Source of the DNA: an uncultured Clostridium sp.
GTDB lineage: Bacteria > Bacillota > Clostridia > Clostridiales > Clostridiaceae
DNA: 64,000 nucleotides
Direction: 5' to 3'
Assembly: GCA_900548455.1 (NCBI GenBank)
Contig: URKQ01000005.1
Location: forward strand, 1 to 64,000
Numbering within the stretch: position 1 is the first letter of the stretch; the number at the start of each line of letters is the position of its first letter. Made by a program: the position numbers and the translations under genes. Below are positions 36,410 to 45,584 of this stretch, piece by piece. The notes under the pieces are model-generated. The model was not told the DNA's origin and made no database searches. It was given only the letters and a program-made list of their open reading frames with translations.

Positions 36410-37095
36410 TATTTCACCTCGAACTTATATCCTACTCCCCATACAGTTTCAATTTGCCAGTTATCTCCACCAGCTATTTTTTCTCTTAATCTCTTTACAT
36501 GTACATCTACAGTTCTTGAATCTCCAGGGTAATCATATCCCCATACTTCACATAAAAGTTGTTCCCTAGTAAATACTCTATTTTTATTACTAGCTAAGAA
36601 ATGTAAAAGTTCAAATTCCTTTGGAGGCATTTTAATCTCTTGACCATTATATTTAACATTGTATGAATTAATATCTATAACTAAATTATCAAAAGTTAAA
36701 GCCTCTCTACTGTCACCTTCAGATGTGTATCTTCTTAAAACAGCTTTAACTCTTGCCATTAATTCTTTTGGTTCAAATGGTTTAACAATGTAATCATCAG
36801 CCCCTAATTCAAGGCCTAGAACTTTATCAAAAGTTTCACCTTTAGCTGTAATCATAATTACAGGAGTTTCACTGTCCTTTCTTATCCATTTTAAAACGTC
36901 AATTCCATCTATATAAGGAAGCATAACATCTAAAAGTACTAGGTCAGGTTTATAATTAGAAAAGGCTTCTTGAGCTTCCCTTCCATCATTTGCAACTTTA
37001 ACATTATATCCTGAACTCTCTAAATACATTTTTATAACTTCACATATATTTTTATCATCATCTACAACAAGTATTTTACCTAAATTTCCTTCCAT
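36409..37095 (-). CDS. OmpR-family response regulator
   Basis: A 228-residue regulator. The receiver domain (1-120) has acidic pocket DDD at the start (ILVVDDDKNICE), phospho-acceptor Asp in LVLLDVMLPYIDG, and the conserved Lys in DDYIVKPFEP. The C-terminal winged helix (about 130-226) has PPKEFELLHFLASN and RTVDVHVKRLREKI. SD TTTGGAGGAATAGTAT lies upstream. First gene of an apparent regulator-kinase-HtrA-like operon, so it probably controls its own transcription. Confidence 0.96.
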   Translation of the reverse strand: MEGNLGKILVVDDDKNICEVIKMYLESSGYNVKVANDGREAQEAFSNYKPDLVLLDVMLPYIDGIDVLKWIRKDSETPVIMITAKGETFDKVLGLELGADDYIVKPFEPKELMARVKAVLRRYTSEGDSREALTFDNLVIDINSYNVKYNGQEIKMPPKEFELLHFLASNKNRVFTREQLLCEVWGYDYPGDSRTVDVHVKRLREKIAGGDNWQIETVWGVGYKFEVK

Positions 37096-37242
37096 ATACT
37101 ATTCCTCCAAATCTAAGAATATTTTCTCTTTAAGATCTATATCCTTTATTATATAACATTAAGCAAATTTCTAATTGTTTTGTCCATAAAATTAATATTT
37201 TTAACAAAATATTTATAAAATATTTTAATTAGACACTAGCAA

Positions 37243-37275
37243 AAAAGTAGCTGTAAAAATATTTACAGCTACTAA
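37243..37275 (-). terminator. Intrinsic terminator of prs
   Basis: Minus-strand AGTAGCTGTAAATATTTTTACAGCTACT followed by TTTTTGC: a strong stem and U-tract. Confidence 0.9.
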
Positions 37276-37301
37276 ATAAAAATAAGTTAAAAATTAATAT
37301 T

Positions 37302-38258
37302 CTAGTCAAAAAGTTTGCTTACAGAAACTTCTTCATAAATTCTCTTTATAGCTTCTGCAAATAATGGCGCTATAGATAAAACCTTAATTTTATCTATCAT
37401 TTTTTCATCTGGTAAATGGATACTATCTAATACAACTAATTCTTTTATTGCAGATTCTTGAATTCTTTCTATTGCTGGACCTGAAAGAACTCCATGTGAA
37501 CAACAAGCAAAAACTTCAGCTGCTCCTCTTTCAACAAGGGCATTTGCTGCATTACAAATAGTACCAGCTGTATCGATCATATCGTCTAATAATATTACTC
37601 TCTTACCTTTAACTTCTCCAATTATGTTCATAACTTCACAAACATTAGCTTTTGGTCTTCTTTTATCTATTATAGCAATAGGTGCATTTAATCTATCTGC
37701 AAATTTTCTAGATCTTGTAACACTTCCTAAGTCAGGAGAAACTACAACTACATCATCACAATCTTTAAATCCATTTTCCACAAAATAATCACTTAATATT
37801 GGTGCCCCAACTAGATTATCTACTGGTATGTTAAAATATCCTTGTATTTGAGCTGCATGTAAATCCATAGTTAGAACTCTATCTGCTCCTGCAGCTGTAA
37901 TCAAATCTGCTACCAATTTAGCTGTTATTGGATCTCTAGCCTTTGCTTTTCTATCTTGTCTTGCATATCCATAATAAGGCATAACTGCAGTTATTCTTCC
38001 AGCTGAAGCTCTTTTAAGTGCATCAATCATTATTAAAAGTTCCATTAGATTGTTGTTTACTGGTGAACTAGTTGGTTGAACAACAAATACATCTAACCCT
38101 CTAACGGTTTCACCAATATTTACTGAAATTTCTCCATCACTGAAGGTAGTAACTTGACTTTCGCCAACTGGTAATCCTAATCTAGTCGCTATGTCCTTAG
38201 CCAATTCTGGATATGCATTACCTGTGAAAATCTTAATATTTCTTCCATGGCTTATCAT
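37302..38258 (-). CDS. prs: Ribose-phosphate pyrophosphokinase
   Basis: Makes PRPP from ribose-5-phosphate and ATP for nucleotide, histidine, tryptophan and NAD synthesis. Its 318 residues carry the class I motifs: FSDGEISVNIGETVRG, PYYGYARQDRKAKARDPI, TMDLHAAQIQGYF and the PRPP loop VILLDDMIDTAGTI. The start has AGGAGGACTAC, about 12 bases from the ATG, so spacing is long but usable. It follows glmU by 22 bases, a conserved glmU-prs operon. Confidence 0.97.
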   Translation of the reverse strand: MISHGRNIKIFTGNAYPELAKDIATRLGLPVGESQVTTFSDGEISVNIGETVRGLDVFVVQPTSSPVNNNLMELLIMIDALKRASAGRITAVMPYYGYARQDRKAKARDPITAKLVADLITAAGADRVLTMDLHAAQIQGYFNIPVDNLVGAPILSDYFVENGFKDCDDVVVVSPDLGSVTRSRKFADRLNAPIAIIDKRRPKANVCEVMNIIGEVKGKRVILLDDMIDTAGTICNAANALVERGAAEVFACCSHGVLSGPAIERIQESAIKELVVLDSIHLPDEKMIDKIKVLSIAPLFAEAIKRIYEEVSVSKLFD

Positions 38259-38280
38259 ATTTATGTAGTCCTCCTAATAT

Positions 38281-39645
38281 TTATTTATTTTTATCATATA
38301 CCCAGTTTTCTTTATTAATTTGCCTTGCTCGTGCAATAGCTAAAGATCCCTTAGGTACTTTTTCGGTAATTGTTGAGCCAGCTGCAATGTAAGTATCATT
38401 TTCTACTTCTACTGGAGATACTAAATTAGTATTACATCCAATAAATACATTATCGCCTATAATTGTTTTATACTTTTTCTTTCCATCGTAATTAACCACA
38501 ACGGTTCCACATCCAAAATTACACTTTTCACCTACTTCAGCATCACCTATATATGTTAAATGTGATACTTTAGTTCCGTTACCAATTGTAGATTTCTTTA
38601 TTTCTACAAAGTCACCTATTCTAGCATGATCTCCAATTGTAGTCTCTGGACGAATATATGCAAATGGTCCTACTGTAGTATTATGACCAATAGAACTATC
38701 TATAATAACTGAATTTTCTATAGTAACTTCACTACCAATGTTTCCATTAGTGATTCTATTATTAGCATACAATACACATTCATTTCCTATAACTGTATTA
38801 CCCTCAATTACATTTCCAGGATAAATTATAGTATCTTCACCTATAATTACATCGCCTTCTATATAAGTATTCTTAGGATCAACTATTATAACACCATTAT
38901 CCATGTGTCTTGTATTAATTCTCTTTCTCATTATATTGTTTGCTACTGCAAGCTCAGCCTTTGAATTAACAGCAGTTATTTCATCAACATCTACTGCCAC
39001 AGCACCAACTTTTTTACCTTCATTTTTCAATATCTCAATAACATCTGTTAAGTAATATTCCCCTTGATTGTTATTGTTATTAAGTTTTCCTAAAGTGTTA
39101 AGTAAAGATTCTATATCAAAACAATACATTCCTGAATTAATTTCTTTAACCTTTACTTCTTCATCATTGCAGTCTTTGAATTCAACTATCTTTTCAACTT
39201 CCCCTTTAGTATCTCTTATTATACGGCCATACTTTAATGGATTTTCCATTATAGATGTTAAAACTGTTGCACTGCATCCATTACTTTCATGGTAAGAAGT
39301 TAATCGCTTCACAGTTTCCTCAGTAATTAGTGGACCATCCCCAACAAAAATAGAGACAGTTCCCTTTTTTCCATTTAAAAATTCTTGAGCACACATTACC
39401 GCATGACCAGTTCCAAGTTGTTCATTTTGTACAGAATATTGAACTTTACGATCTTCTGTACCATTAACAACCTTTTCTGCACCCTTACCAACTACTACAT
39501 CTACTTCTTTTATGCCGCCTTTTCTGATATTATCAATAACATGATTTATCATTTCTTTTCCACAAACTTTGTGAAGTACTTTAGGAGTAGAAGATTTCAT
39601 TCTCTTACCTTCTCCCGCAGCTAAAATTATAGCACATTTATACAC
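38281..39645 (-). CDS. glmU: Bifunctional GlmU (GlcNAc-1-P uridylyltransferase / GlcN-1-P acetyltransferase)
   Basis: Makes UDP-GlcNAc for peptidoglycan. The protein has 454 residues. The N-terminal pyrophosphorylase domain has LAAGEGKRMKSSTPKVLH and VGDGPLITEETV. The C-terminal left-handed beta-helix of hexapeptide repeats (about 250-440) includes YIGDAEVGEKCNFGCGTV. The longest frame begins at a GTG (39654) inside the SD. AGAGGTGTATATT places initiation at the next GTG (39645), giving MYKCAIILAAG. The operon with prs links sugar-nucleotide and PRPP supply. Confidence 0.96.
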   Translation of the reverse strand: MYKCAIILAAGEGKRMKSSTPKVLHKVCGKEMINHVIDNIRKGGIKEVDVVVGKGAEKVVNGTEDRKVQYSVQNEQLGTGHAVMCAQEFLNGKKGTVSIFVGDGPLITEETVKRLTSYHESNGCSATVLTSIMENPLKYGRIIRDTKGEVEKIVEFKDCNDEEVKVKEINSGMYCFDIESLLNTLGKLNNNNNQGEYYLTDVIEILKNEGKKVGAVAVDVDEITAVNSKAELAVANNIMRKRINTRHMDNGVIIVDPKNTYIEGDVIIGEDTIIYPGNVIEGNTVIGNECVLYANNRITNGNIGSEVTIENSVIIDSSIGHNTTVGPFAYIRPETTIGDHARIGDFVEIKKSTIGNGTKVSHLTYIGDAEVGEKCNFGCGTVVVNYDGKKKYKTIIGDNVFIGCNTNLVSPVEVENDTYIAAGSTITEKVPKGSLAIARARQINKENWVYDKNK

Positions 39646-39885
39646 AATATACACCTCTCAACGTAAATTTTTATCATTAAGCTACACTATTTATAACTAA
39701 TTTATATATCATAATATTTATCATAATATTTTTCATATTGTACTACTCATATGAATATAACACATCTATAGCTATTATATTGAATTTATCTAATTTTTTC
39801 AACTTATTAATGATTTTCCTTAATTTTGCACAAAAATCAACTTTAACTCTACTTCATACGGATATATAATTTTCTAGGCATTAAA

Positions 39886-39908
39886 AAAAGGAGTTCATCG
39901 CTCCTTTT
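39886..39908 (-). terminator. Intrinsic terminator of spoVG
   Basis: Minus-strand AAAGGAGCGATGAACTCCTTTTTTT, immediately after the spoVG stop. Confidence 0.85.
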
Positions 39909-39911
39909 CAA

Positions 39912-40199
39912 TTAAACTGTTTCACCCTCAACTTGTTGTTCTTCACTTATAACCTTTTCATATTCTTCAAGTATAGCCTTTTGAATTTTTTCTCTAGTTT
40001 CAGTATTGATTGGGTGAGCTATATCCTTAAACTCTCCATCAGGAGTTCTTCTACTAGGCATAGCTATAAAATTACCACTTTGCCCTTCAATAATTTTGAT
40101 GTCATGAACAACAAATTCGTTATCTAATGTAATAGATACTATTGCCTTCATTTTACCTTCTGTAGTAATCTTTCTAATTCTAACGTCTGTAATTATCAT
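39912..40199 (-). CDS. spoVG: Septation / stage V sporulation regulator SpoVG
   Basis: Small RNA/DNA-binding regulator, 95 residues, with the family core MIITDVRIRKITTEGKMKAI and AMPSRRTPDGEFKDIAHPIN. The frame extends to 40244, but GGAGGTGG six bases before the ATG at 40199 fixes the start. It sits between purR and glmU, as in Bacillus and Clostridium. Its C-terminus is acidic. Confidence 0.97.
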   Translation of the reverse strand: MIITDVRIRKITTEGKMKAIVSITLDNEFVVHDIKIIEGQSGNFIAMPSRRTPDGEFKDIAHPINTETREKIQKAILEEYEKVISEEQQVEGETV

Positions 40200-40294
40200 G
40201 AAATTCCACCTCCAAGATGTGCTTTCATTTATTATTCTACCCAAACATTGAAAATCCTTCTAATTGTCGAAACTTTTTCCAAGTAATATAAAAA

Positions 40295-41119
40295 TTATTC
40301 ATTTTTTTCATAAGTTGGCTCTACAATTGCAATTCCATCTTCATTAATGCCATAAAAGTCTACTAAAGACACATAATTATCAACTAGCTTTTTTTCCTTT
40401 TCTTTACTATCAATTAAAAAGCCACAAGCTAGTAGCTCACTATCAAACTCTAATAACAGCTCTTTAATACCCTTAGCAGTTCCTCCACCTCTCATAAAAT
40501 CATCAACAAATACACATTTGCTATCTCTCTTCATTGATTTTGTAGATAAAGACATTGTTTGAAGTCTATTGCTAGATCCTGACGCATAATTAATACTAAC
40601 TGTTGTTCCTTCAGTATATTTAGTATCATGTCTTACCGTAACTAATTGAATCCCTAATTGTTTAGCTACCTCATAACCCAGCGGAATACCTTTAGTCTCG
40701 ATAGTTACTACATAATCTATATCTAAATCTTTAAATTTTTCAGCAAGTATTATCGCTGCATTTTGTATAATAGTAGGATTATATGCTATATCAGTAATAT
40801 ATAAAAAATTTCCTGGAACAACCCTACTCTTATTTCGTAAGGTATCGCATAGTTCTTCAATGAACTCTTTTTTATCTTGCTCCGATCTTTCATTGATAAA
40901 CTTAATTCCACCTGCTGCACCCGCAACAGTTTCTATTTTCCCTACTGATAGAGTTTCTACAACCTCTCTTACAATTACTATATCCTCACTAATAGTTGAT
41001 TTGGCAGCATTGAATTTTTCAGTAAAAACATTTAATGTTATTACTTTATTAGGATTTTCCGTCAATATCTTTGTAATACCTATTACTCTTTGATTTCTAT
41101 TAAATTTATTATTAATCAT
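40295..41119 (-). CDS. purR: Pur operon repressor PurR
   Basis: Represses purine genes; PRPP relieves repression. The 274-residue protein has an N-terminal winged helix (about 1-72; NRNQRVIGITKILTENPNKV, FNAAKSTISEDIVIVRE) and a type I phosphoribosyltransferase-like domain with the PRPP motif CVFVDDFMRGGGTAKG. Two starts are possible, a GTG at 41122 or the ATG at 41119; the difference is one residue. Only a short SD (AAAGG) is present. Neighbour order purR-spoVG-glmU-prs is standard. Confidence 0.95.
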   Translation of the reverse strand: MINNKFNRNQRVIGITKILTENPNKVITLNVFTEKFNAAKSTISEDIVIVREVVETLSVGKIETVAGAAGGIKFINERSEQDKKEFIEELCDTLRNKSRVVPGNFLYITDIAYNPTIIQNAAIILAEKFKDLDIDYVVTIETKGIPLGYEVAKQLGIQLVTVRHDTKYTEGTTVSINYASGSSNRLQTMSLSTKSMKRDSKCVFVDDFMRGGGTAKGIKELLLEFDSELLACGFLIDSKEKEKKLVDNYVSLVDFYGINEDGIAIVEPTYEKNE

Positions 41120-41214
41120 CACTAACTAACCTTTCCGAATTTTATATATAAAAACATTCTTTAATGTTCACCTTTATTCTATATTTTTTAAAACTAAAAT
41201 ACAATTATTTTTAT

Positions 41215-41245
41215 AAAAAAAAACTGAGTTATGCTCAGTTTTGAC
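41215..41245 (-). terminator. Terminator of the LexA-box small gene
   Basis: Minus-strand AAAACTGAGCATAACTCAGTTTTTTTTTAT: a seven-pair core stem with a long U-tract. Confidence 0.85.
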
Positions 41246-41290
41246 ATTTATATATATGTGCTACACTTTTTAAGTAGTTATTCTTTCCTT

Positions 41291-41521
41291 CTAATTAAAA
41301 GCAACTATCTTCGCAGTTAATGGATTTCTTTTAGTGAACTCATTGGCTTCTTCTATAGTTCTTGCCTTAAATAAAAGCTTTCCACCTTTTCTATTTAATA
41401 CACCGCCACATAATAGATATTTGCTTCCTAAGTTACCCTTATCCTCTAAAAAATTAATCCCCTCAAGACCTCTTCCTTCTTTATTATATCTTAATTCTAT
41501 AAATAAGCCTGTACTTTTCAT
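41291..41521 (-). CDS. Small protein with YciI-like features, LexA-box promoter
   Basis: A 76-residue protein with SD GGGGGTAGTTTAA. The C-terminal half (CGGVLNRKGGKLLFKARTIE, then EANEFTKRNPLTAKIVAFN) recalls the YciI-type ferredoxin-like fold, in which a GG...GG turn is followed by a helix and a 'DP' loop. The likeness is weak and by eye. It has its own promoter with a LexA-type palindrome in the spacer and its own terminator, so it is a single-gene unit that may respond to DNA damage. Function unknown. Confidence 0.75.
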   Translation of the reverse strand: MKSTGLFIELRYNKEGRGLEGINFLEDKGNLGSKYLLCGGVLNRKGGKLLFKARTIEEANEFTKRNPLTAKIVAFN

Positions 41522-41559
41522 TTAAACTACCCCCATCACAATTAATTACTATATTTATT

Positions 41560-41588
41560 ATAATAGCGAACATATGTTCATTTGTCAA
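41560..41588 (-). promoter_or_regulatory. Promoter with LexA-type operator in the spacer
   Basis: Minus-strand TTGACA (41583-41588), 17 bp, TATTAT (41560-41565). The spacer contains the perfect palindrome GAACATATGTTC (41568-41579), reading CGAACATATGTTCA on the plus strand. The Gram-positive LexA box is CGAAC-N4-GTTCG, so only the last base deviates. A repressor bound here would block RNA polymerase. Confidence 0.75.
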
Positions 41589-41703
41589 CTTCAAAATTAT
41601 GAGATTTTTATGTAGGTTAACTTTATCACAGGAAATTGCTATGTATTCATGCCTGATTTATACTTAACCTATCATTATAATTAATATACATTGGAGGATT
41701 TTT

Positions 41704-42735
41704 ATGTTTACGTATAATTATGAACCTATGAGTGAAACCACATGGAATGGCCGAATTGATAGTGAAACTAATTATGATGCCTTCAGATGGCACCAATGGA
41801 TTAAACCTTTAGATTTAAGAAATGATCTAGATGCAGTTAATACATTTTCTTTTGCTTTCCTGGGTTTTTGTTGTGATGAAGGTGTAAGACAAAACAAAGG
41901 TAGAACGGGAGCTATGAACGGTCCCCTTGCCATAAGAAAGGAACTTTCCAAATTACCTTGCACCTTTAATCAATCAGTAACACTTTTTGATGCTGGCGAT
42001 ATTATTGTAGAAAACATCTCCCTTTCAGAAGGTCAAGATTTGTTAAAGAAAGCAGTACATAAACTCCTATCCTTAAATATCTTCCCTATAATTCTTGGCG
42101 GAGGTCATGAAACAGCCTTTGGTAACTATGGTGGTGTACTATCATTTTGCCAAGAAAAAATCAGTAACCCTAAGATTGGAATTATAAATTTTGACGCACA
42201 TTTTGACTTAAGGCCATATAATATATATGGAACTTCTGGAACAATGTTCCGCCAAATATCAGATATATGTAAAAATAACGACTTAGACTTTTCATATTTT
42301 TGTATGGGAATTCAAGAACATAGCAATACAGTAGAATTATTCAAAACTGCTAACAACTTAGGTGTGAAATATGCCTTGGCTAGAAACATGGTAAACAGTG
42401 ATGGTTGGCAGCTATTAAGAGAAGTTAACGCTTTTATAAAAAAACAGGATTATATATATATAACTATATGTTCAGACGTCTTTTCAGCTTCATTTGCCCC
42501 TGGAGTAAGCGCTCCTCAAACATTAGGATTAAATCCTGAAATGGTAATAACCTTACTAAAGCAAATACTTAAATCAAATAAAGTTATATCTTTTGACATA
42601 TGTGAAGTAGCTCCTAGATACGATAAAGATAATATTACTTCAAACCTAGCAAGCGTATTGATTTTTGCTTTTATAAATACCTTATGTAAAATAAATAATT
42701 TAGAGCATCCTTCAATAAAAGGATATGAATTATAA
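41704..42735 (+). CDS. Ureohydrolase family protein, formimidoylglutamase (HutG)-like
   Basis: A 343-residue member of the arginase/agmatinase/formiminoglutamase superfamily. Metal-site motifs are LGGGHETAFGNYGG and NFDAHFDLRPY. A third motif, ICSDVFSASFAPGVSAPQT, stands where family members usually have a D-x-D pair; the first position here is Cys. FLGFCCDEGVRQNKGRTGA near the N-terminus and the C-terminal FDICEVAPRYD fit formimidoylglutamase better than agmatinase. It would release formamide and glutamate from N-formimidoyl-glutamate in histidine degradation. No other hut gene is nearby. SD TTGGAGGATTTTT. Confidence 0.82.
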   Translation: MFTYNYEPMSETTWNGRIDSETNYDAFRWHQWIKPLDLRNDLDAVNTFSFAFLGFCCDEGVRQNKGRTGAMNGPLAIRKELSKLPCTFNQSVTLFDAGDIIVENISLSEGQDLLKKAVHKLLSLNIFPIILGGGHETAFGNYGGVLSFCQEKISNPKIGIINFDAHFDLRPYNIYGTSGTMFRQISDICKNNDLDFSYFCMGIQEHSNTVELFKTANNLGVKYALARNMVNSDGWQLLREVNAFIKKQDYIYITICSDVFSASFAPGVSAPQTLGLNPEMVITLLKQILKSNKVISFDICEVAPRYDKDNITSNLASVLIFAFINTLCKINNLEHPSIKGYEL

Positions 42736-42910
42736 AATTTATACTATAAATTATAATATTTTGTGTTTTTTATAGATTTTTTTGTATATAATTTAATAAG
42801 ATGTTTTTATGAGTTTTAATATATTTATTTTAATCAATTAATATATTAGAATGATAATTCATCGAAGTTAATTTAGTAATCATTATGATTTTATATAGGA
42901 GTTGTTATAT

Positions 42911-44293
42911 ATGAGTTTCGATTTTTTACAAGACAAAAGCAAAAAAATACATTTTATTGGTATCGGTGGAATAAGCATGAGCGGTCTTGCTGAAATATTA
43001 TTAAAGCGTGGTTATTCAGTGTCTGGATCCGATAGACAAAATTCTCAAATTGTTAATAAACTAAAAAACATGGGTGCAAAAATTTATATTGGTCATGACG
43101 CCAGCAACATATCTAATGATATAGATTTAGTAGTGTACACAGCTGCTATTAGCTGTGATAATCCTGAACTCTGTAGAGCTAAAGAACTAAATATTAAAAC
43201 CATGGATAGAGCTGAATTTCTTGGCTCAGTAATGCTAGGACACAAATACAACGTAGCTGTTGCAGGTACTCATGGTAAAACTACAACTACTTCAATGCTT
43301 GCACATGTAGTAATTGAAGAAAAATTAGATCCAACAATTTTAGTTGGTGGTAACCTAGATATAATAAATGGTAATGTTCTAGCTGGAGAAAGTGATTATT
43401 TTGTCACAGAAGCATGCGAATATAAAGCTTCTTTTTTAAAATTTCATCCATATGTAGGAATAATTTTAAATATTGATGCTGATCATTTAGATTATTATAA
43501 AGATATAAACCATATAAAGGATACATTTAATGAATTTATAAACATAATTCCTCAAGATGGATATCTAGTATGTAATGCTGACGATTCTAATGTTAAAGAT
43601 GTTTTAAAAGCAAATCATAAGTGTAATATATATACCTATGGTATAAATGCTGGTGACTTTAGAGCTAAAAATATTAGTTATAATAATCTTGGTTACGGTT
43701 CTTATGATTTATATAATAACGACAAATTTTTATTTAAAATAAATCTTAGCGTTCCTGGAGAACATAACATATTAAATTCTCTTTCAGTTGCTTGCACTTC
43801 AATTGCATTAAATATTTCTAATGAATCAATAATTAATGGAATTGCTTCATTTAAGGGAACTCATAGAAGATTTGAAGTAAAAGGCTCTAAAGATAATGTT
43901 ACTGTAATAGATGACTATGCTCATCACCCTACTGAAATTACAGCCACATTAAATGCAGCAAAACATTATCCACATAAAGAACTTTACGTGGTATTTCAAC
44001 CACATACCTATACTCGAACAAAATCTTTATTCGAAGATTTTTCCAAGACGTTTGATAGTGTAGATCATTTATTACTTGGAGATATCTATGCAGCACGTGA
44101 AAAAGATACTGGTGTAGTAAGTTCATCAATGCTTGGAGATGCAATTAGAGCTAGAAATGTTGATGCCTTAAACTTTCATAGTTTTGATGAGATTTTATCT
44201 CATCTAAAATCTTCTGCTAAACCTGGTGATTTAATTATGACAATTGGAGCTGGAGACATTTATGAAGTAGGAGAAATGTTTTTAAAAAAATAA
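42911..44293 (+). CDS. murC: UDP-N-acetylmuramate--L-alanine ligase MurC
   Basis: Adds L-alanine to UDP-MurNAc, the first amino acid of the peptidoglycan stem. It has 460 residues. The N-terminal GIGGISMSGLAEILLKRGY Rossmann motif, P-loop GTHGKTTTTSML, NIDADHLDYY and GTHRRFEVKG, DDYAHHPTEI are all Mur ligase marks. A longer frame starts at a TTG (42902) inside the SD; AGGAG lies nine bases before the ATG at 42911. Monocistronic, ending in a bidirectional terminator. Confidence 0.96.
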   Translation: MSFDFLQDKSKKIHFIGIGGISMSGLAEILLKRGYSVSGSDRQNSQIVNKLKNMGAKIYIGHDASNISNDIDLVVYTAAISCDNPELCRAKELNIKTMDRAEFLGSVMLGHKYNVAVAGTHGKTTTTSMLAHVVIEEKLDPTILVGGNLDIINGNVLAGESDYFVTEACEYKASFLKFHPYVGIILNIDADHLDYYKDINHIKDTFNEFINIIPQDGYLVCNADDSNVKDVLKANHKCNIYTYGINAGDFRAKNISYNNLGYGSYDLYNNDKFLFKINLSVPGEHNILNSLSVACTSIALNISNESIINGIASFKGTHRRFEVKGSKDNVTVIDDYAHHPTEITATLNAAKHYPHKELYVVFQPHTYTRTKSLFEDFSKTFDSVDHLLLGDIYAAREKDTGVVSSSMLGDAIRARNVDALNFHSFDEILSHLKSSAKPGDLIMTIGAGDIYEVGEMFLKK

Positions 44294-44296
44294 ATT

Positions 44297-44334
44297 TAAA
44301 GGGTTGTTTGCTATAAAAGCAAACAACCCTTTAA
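44297..44334. terminator. Bidirectional terminator between murC and the GHL10 gene
   Basis: AAAGGGTTGTTTGCT-ATAAA-AGCAAACAACCCTTT, a 15-pair stem between two convergent genes. A-rich DNA on one side and a T-run on the other allow use in both directions. Confidence 0.9.
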
Positions 44335-45557
44335 TTAAAAATTTTCTTAACGTCATTTAGTTCTTTTTCAATCTTATCTACCTTTTCCTTTGACGGATTA
44401 AATAAAGAATCATATCTAAAGAAACAAACTCCACCATAATTTGATAGCTTTCTTGAAACTTCAATTTGATTTTTTAACATTTCATTTCCTTCAATCCATT
44501 CATTTGAACCAGTTCCTGCCCATTTATCTTCAGTTCCTATTTTATAGGCTGCCAATCCTATATATAACTTCACACTATCAATTTTTATCATCTCATTAAA
44601 TTTATTAATAGAATCCTGAAAATTATTACTTGAATTCTTAAAGCCATAATAAATTTGGGGACATATATAATCTACATACCCAGAATTTTGTACCCATTTT
44701 TGAACATCAATAAATTGACTATTGTAATTGTTATCCATAGAACCTTGAGGGCTAATTCCAAAAACAACCTTATTATTAATTGCCTTTATGGCAGAATAAC
44801 TTTCTTTAACTAGAATATTTACATTTTCCCTTCGCCAATCCTGTAGTGAAAGTATTCCCCCACCTTCTCTATATGCTGCATAAGATGTCTTATCAAATTC
44901 CTCATTGTTAGTAGGATAAAAATAATCATCAAAATGTATTCCGTCTACACTGTAATTTTGAACAATTTCTTTAATTCCATTTATTATTAAGTTTCGAACT
45001 TCTTCTTTTGCCGGATTATAATAAAGTCCTCCACTCCATTCTATGACATTATCACTTTTTTCCTCTTGCCATACCTTTGCAGGATTATCTTTAGAAAGTT
45101 CTATATCCGTATTGTCATTCCTAACTCTATAAGGATTAATCCATGCTTCAACTCTAATTCCATTCTTATGAGCTTCCTTCACTATCATCTCCAGGGGATC
45201 AAAGTTAATCTTCTTTCCTTCTTCTCCGCTACAATAATATGATGTAGGGTAATACTTTGAGTTATATATTGCATCTGAAAATGGCCTTACTTGGACAACA
45301 AGGGTGTTAAACTTAGCATCTTTTAAATTATCTATTACCTTATTAATATTGTTTTTAAATTCTTTTTCAGATTTTCCTTTTAATAAAGAATCCAATTCTA
45401 AATAAGATAGCCATACTCCCCTAATTTCATCATATGTTAAATCATAATTTTCTGTAGACTTAGTCACATTACTTCTGCCCTCAAAGAAAATTATCCAGGC
45501 TAATCCTATAAAGAATATTATCATAAGTAATATTGTTACTAAATTTTTCTTACTCAA
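44331..45557 (-). CDS. Glycosyl hydrolase-like 10 (GHL10, DUF187) family protein
   Basis: A 408-residue extracytoplasmic protein with an N-terminal membrane anchor or signal (about 6-25, VTILLMIIFFIGLAWIIFFE). The TIM-barrel domain shows IRGVWLSYLELDSLL, VQVRPFSDAIYNSKYYP, EAWINPYRVRNDNT, GIHFDDYFYP and FGISPQGSMDNNYNS, all typical of GHL10 proteins. These are predicted to act on cell-surface glycans; substrates are mostly unknown. The start is a TTG; GGGGGATT lies about ten bases upstream. Downstream of a small membrane protein and possibly of the aldehyde dehydrogenase gene. Confidence 0.88.
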   Translation of the reverse strand: MSKKNLVTILLMIIFFIGLAWIIFFEGRSNVTKSTENYDLTYDEIRGVWLSYLELDSLLKGKSEKEFKNNINKVIDNLKDAKFNTLVVQVRPFSDAIYNSKYYPTSYYCSGEEGKKINFDPLEMIVKEAHKNGIRVEAWINPYRVRNDNTDIELSKDNPAKVWQEEKSDNVIEWSGGLYYNPAKEEVRNLIINGIKEIVQNYSVDGIHFDDYFYPTNNEEFDKTSYAAYREGGGILSLQDWRRENVNILVKESYSAIKAINNKVVFGISPQGSMDNNYNSQFIDVQKWVQNSGYVDYICPQIYYGFKNSSNNFQDSINKFNEMIKIDSVKLYIGLAAYKIGTEDKWAGTGSNEWIEGNEMLKNQIEVSRKLSNYGGVCFFRYDSLFNPSKEKVDKIEKELNDVKKIFN

Positions 45558-45584
45558 TCAAACATAATCCCCCATATCTAGAAA

